Shown one piece after another: positions 61,358 to 64,000 of a stretch of 64,000 nt of DNA. Position numbers and translations under genes: made by a program. Under the pieces are notes generated by a model that ran no database searches, was not told the DNA's origin, and worked only from the letters and a program-made list of their open reading frames with translations. The stretch is taken from assembly GCF_011369485.1 (NCBI RefSeq), contig NZ_VXCA01000023.1, positions 1-64,000 on the forward strand, given 5' to 3'. Numbering within the stretch: the first letter of the stretch is position 1; each line of letters opens with the position of its first letter. The DNA comes from Pseudomonas atagonensis (lineage in GTDB: Bacteria > Pseudomonadota > Gammaproteobacteria > Pseudomonadales > Pseudomonadaceae).

Positions 61358-61360
61358 CCG

Positions 61361-61978
61361 TTACTGCCCCAACTTGCGCGGTTGCCAGGTCTTGATCACC
61401 AGCGTCACGTCGAGGTCGGTGCCGTGCAGCTTGATCCGCTCTGGCAACCAGTAACCATTCTGTTCGGTGTAAGCGGTGTATTCGACTTTCCAGCCATCCT
61501 GTTCCAGGTTGGCCAGACGGCTGTCGGCGTCCAGATTCAGACGGCTTTTGCTGTCCGGTGCCGGCAGGCCACGAACCCACCAGGCCAGATTCGATACCGG
61601 CAATTTCCAACCCAGTTGCTCTTCAAGCAGGGCCTCTGGCGATTGCGACTCATAGCGACCCTGGTTGGCGACTTCCAGCGACACCTTGCCCGGACGCCCG
61701 GTCAGACGTGCCGCGCCACGACCCAGCGGGCCGGACAGGCGGATGTCGTAATAGTCCTGACGCTGCAGCCAGAACAACGTGCCGCTTCCCGAATCTTTCG
61801 GCGCGCGGATGCCTATCTTGCCGTCGATCTGCCAGCCGTCCAGGCCGGTCAGCTGTTGCTTGTTCGCGGCCCACTGAGCCGGACTGCCGTGGCCCTCGAC
61901 CGATTCGCGAGCGCCGAAGCCCGCGCAACCGGCGAGCAGGGCGATGAAGCTGAAAACAATAACGTGGCGCAAAAACAT
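61361..61978 (-). CDS. lolB: outer-membrane lipoprotein insertion protein LolB
   Basis: 205 residues. Lipobox LLAGC with Cys18; mature part with [24 protein letters not shown] and PGLAxLVRG-like [11 protein letters not shown]. Accepts lipoproteins from LolA and inserts them into the outer membrane. In operon with ispE. Confidence 0.95.
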   Translation of the reverse strand: MFLRHVIVFSFIALLAGCAGFGARESVEGHGSPAQWAANKQQLTGLDGWQIDGKIGIRAPKDSGSGTLFWLQRQDYYDIRLSGPLGRGAARLTGRPGKVSLEVANQGRYESQSPEALLEEQLGWKLPVSNLAWWVRGLPAPDSKSRLNLDADSRLANLEQDGWKVEYTAYTEQNGYWLPERIKLHGTDLDVTLVIKTWQPRKLGQ

Positions 61979-61981
61979 GAG

Positions 61982-63706
61982 TTAAAGAGTCTCGGATCCG
62001 GTCAGGCGCTTGATGGTACTGCGCAGAATGGTGCTGTCGGGCTGATCCTTGAGGAATTTGCCCCAGACTTGTTTGGCTTCACGCTGGTTGCCCTTGACCC
62101 ACAACACTTCGCCCAAGTGCGCGGCGACTTCATGGTCGGGGAAGCGCTCCAGCGCCTGACGCAGATATTTCTCGGCGTCATCCAGATTGCCCATGCGGAA
62201 GTTCACCCAGCCGAGGCTGTCGAGTACCGCCGGGTCTTCCGGATTGATCTGGTGTGCCTGCTCGATCAGCGCCTTGGCTTCAGCGTAGCGGGTGGTGCGG
62301 TCGGACAGGGTGTAGCCCAAGGCGTTCAGCGCCATGGCGTTGTCCGGATCGCGCTTGATGATCAGGCGCAGGTCTTTTTCCATCTGCGCCAGATCATTGC
62401 GTTTTTCCGCGAGCATCGCCCGGGTGTAAAGCAGGTTCAGATCGTCCGGGTATTGCTGCAAGGCGGTTTGCAGGACTTTCCAGGCCTTGTCGTCCTGTTT
62501 GTTCGCCGACAGGGTTTCCGATTCGATCAGGTACAACTGAATCGCGTAATCCGGTTGTTCATCACGCTCGGCTGCCAGTTTGCTTTGCGCTTCGGCGGTC
62601 TTGCCGTTGTTCATCAGAATGTCGGCCTGACGCAGTTGAGCCGGCAGATAGTCGTTGCCCGGGCCAACCTGGGCGTATTCGATCAGGGCGCCTTGCGGGT
62701 CGTTGCGTTCCTCGGCAATACGACCGAGGTTCAAATGCGCCGAATCGACGTGGCTTTCGCGGGCGATCAGGTCTTCCAGATAGCCTTTGGCCTCGTCCCA
62801 GGCTTTGGCTTCCAGGCACACCAGTGCCAGCGAGTAGCGCAGCTCGTCATCTTCCGGGTATTGCTGAACGAGGCTGGAGAACTCGGCTTTGGCGTCGTCC
62901 ATCCGGTCCTGTTCGACCAGCATCCGCGCATACGTCAGGCGCAGGCGTTTGTCGTCCGGATACTTCTTGATGTTTTTTTGCAGCAGCGGCAGCGCTTCGT
63001 CACCTCGGTTGAGGATCTGTAACAAGCGTGCACGCAACAGAATCGGCGCGATTTCGCCGTCTTCCGGCGGGTTGTCTTCGAGCAGGGTCAGCGCCGCTTT
63101 GTTGTCGCCGTCCTGTTGCAACAACAGCGCCTTGCCGAAAATCAGCTGGCTGTTGTTCGGATGACGCTGCAACAAACGGTCGAAACTTTTCATCAGACCG
63201 TTGCGGGTTTCCTGATCGGTGTCAGCCGCCGACAGCGCGAGGAAGTCGAAATGGGTGTCGCCCTTGCCCTGCAGGACTTTCTCCATATAGACCATGGAGT
63301 CGTCGTAACGCCCGGCTCGGGCCAGTTGCACGGCGGCGGCGCGTTGCGCTTCGAGGTCGTCCGGGGCGTTTTTCGCCCAGATCAGCGCGGTATCCAGAGC
63401 AGGCTGATCCGCGCCCAGGTATTCGGCGATACGGAATGCGCGCTCGGAAACGCCGGGATCCTGAGTGTTGATGGCCTGGGTCACGTAGTTGTCCAGGGCA
63501 ATGTCGAAACGATTGCGCTGGCCGGCGAGTTCGGCGCTCAACAGGCTGAAAACGGTTTCCTCGCTGAACGAGCTGTAAACCTTGGGCTTTTCAGGTGCGG
63601 GCGTGGTGTCTTCGACCGGTGAGGCACCGTCCTGCGAAACGGGGGCCAAGGCCTGGCAGCCGCTGAGGAAGACAAAAGCGAGGAGCAACGCGGAAGATCT
63701 ATTCAT
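61982..63706 (-). CDS. TPR-repeat lipoprotein
   Basis: 574 residues. Signal with lipobox LSGC (Cys17), then about ten tetratricopeptide repeats (for example ALNALGYTLSDRTTRYAEAKALIEQA, LDSLGWVNFRMGNLDDAEKYLRQAL). Outer-membrane-facing scaffold by topology; exact role unknown. First gene of the lolB-ispE unit, divergent from hemA. Confidence 0.92.
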   Translation of the reverse strand: MNRSSALLLAFVFLSGCQALAPVSQDGASPVEDTTPAPEKPKVYSSFSEETVFSLLSAELAGQRNRFDIALDNYVTQAINTQDPGVSERAFRIAEYLGADQPALDTALIWAKNAPDDLEAQRAAAVQLARAGRYDDSMVYMEKVLQGKGDTHFDFLALSAADTDQETRNGLMKSFDRLLQRHPNNSQLIFGKALLLQQDGDNKAALTLLEDNPPEDGEIAPILLRARLLQILNRGDEALPLLQKNIKKYPDDKRLRLTYARMLVEQDRMDDAKAEFSSLVQQYPEDDELRYSLALVCLEAKAWDEAKGYLEDLIARESHVDSAHLNLGRIAEERNDPQGALIEYAQVGPGNDYLPAQLRQADILMNNGKTAEAQSKLAAERDEQPDYAIQLYLIESETLSANKQDDKAWKVLQTALQQYPDDLNLLYTRAMLAEKRNDLAQMEKDLRLIIKRDPDNAMALNALGYTLSDRTTRYAEAKALIEQAHQINPEDPAVLDSLGWVNFRMGNLDDAEKYLRQALERFPDHEVAAHLGEVLWVKGNQREAKQVWGKFLKDQPDSTILRSTIKRLTGSETL

Positions 63707-63888
63707 ATAGGAAGAGGACGACTAACCTGCGGTCGGATCATCATGACACAAGCCTTCGGCCAAACATAACCGAGTCTCAATTGTGCCCATTATAGGGGCC
63801 AACCATTGGGACAATAGTCAGCGGTAGTTGTTCTGAATCTGACGAAGGTGGACAATTGCCGGCTTCACGTCACCATCAGCGACCTTGA

Positions 63889-64000
63889 ATGGCCTTCCTT
63901 GCACTCGGTATCAACCACAAGACTGCTTCAGTAGACGTCCGCGAGCGCGTGGCCTTTACCCCTGAGCAGCTGGTGGAGGCCTTGCAGCAGCTCTGCCGAC
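63889..64000 (+). CDS. hemA: glutamyl-tRNA reductase, N-terminal part (cut by window edge)
   Basis: 37 residues visible, [20 protein letters not shown] and [14 protein letters not shown], the conserved start of HemA (GINHKTA motif). First enzyme of the C5 haem pathway. Runs off the right edge. Confidence 0.95.
   Translation, partial: MAFLALGINHKTASVDVRERVAFTPEQLVEALQQLCR

Noticed and set aside
60839..63022. 727-codon open frame opposite ispE, lolB and the TPR gene
   Set aside because: Spans three well-recognised genes on the other strand and has no recognisable domain.

Overview
The window is chromosomal DNA of a Pseudomonas, most likely of the P. fluorescens group. Evidence: the block hemA / TPR protein / lolB / ispE / tRNA-Gln / prs / rplY / pth / ychF at the right end, and rimI with the pseudomonad-type DNA polymerase III psi subunit, a carbonic anhydrase and mksBEF at the left, have the order known from P. 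aeruginosa. GC-rich coding DNA and many REP-type inverted repeats (GCGAGCAGGCTCACTCC family) between genes fit as well.

Left arm (1-30.9 kb): a PqiA-PqiA-PqiB lipid-transport operon; the condensin operon mksF-mksE-mksB; psi and rimI; carbonic anhydrase; a SET-domain protein; a Tat-exported phosphatase behind a Pho-box-like site; a membrane J-domain protein with the Hsp70 HscC; an AtoE-type fatty-acid transporter; an MFS carrier; a cytoplasmic PAS chemoreceptor; flavin reductase-like and LysE-type genes; an orphan HigA-like antitoxin; gamma-glutamyltransferase; a DUF2817 peptidase-like protein; and a short S-type pyocin nuclease with its immunity gene.

Centre (30,890-46,279): a 15.4-kb integrative element sits in the 3' end of tRNA-Met(CAT). 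It is bounded by a 20-bp perfect (29-bp imperfect) direct repeat, and repeated GGGATACAC words near both ends look like integrase arm sites. Its plan is that of P4-like satellites and phage-inducible islands. It has a tyrosine integrase, AlpA, a winged-helix-like protein, an Ash-like gene lying on a C4/CI-type antisense RNA region, a run of tiny overlapping genes, a TOPRIM primase-like protein and a DUF927 helicase, followed by an array of nine GGGGAAC heptamers that may be the origin. No capsid, portal or terminase gene is seen. Its left third carries accessory genes: a lambda gpI-like tail assembly protein standing alone, a small lipoprotein, a 2-3 TM protein, a CoiA-like nuclease and a one-TM protein of unknown role. 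These are separated by noncoding stretches holding paired or triple short direct words that are identical within a locus but differ between loci.

Right arm (46.3-64 kb): an amidase and a polyamine-type ABC transporter operon facing a LysR regulator; a transmembrane chemoreceptor; a fosmidomycin-resistance-type MFS exporter; then the conserved ychF-pth-rplY-prs-tRNA-Gln-ispE-lolB-TPR block, with the start of hemA running off the right edge.
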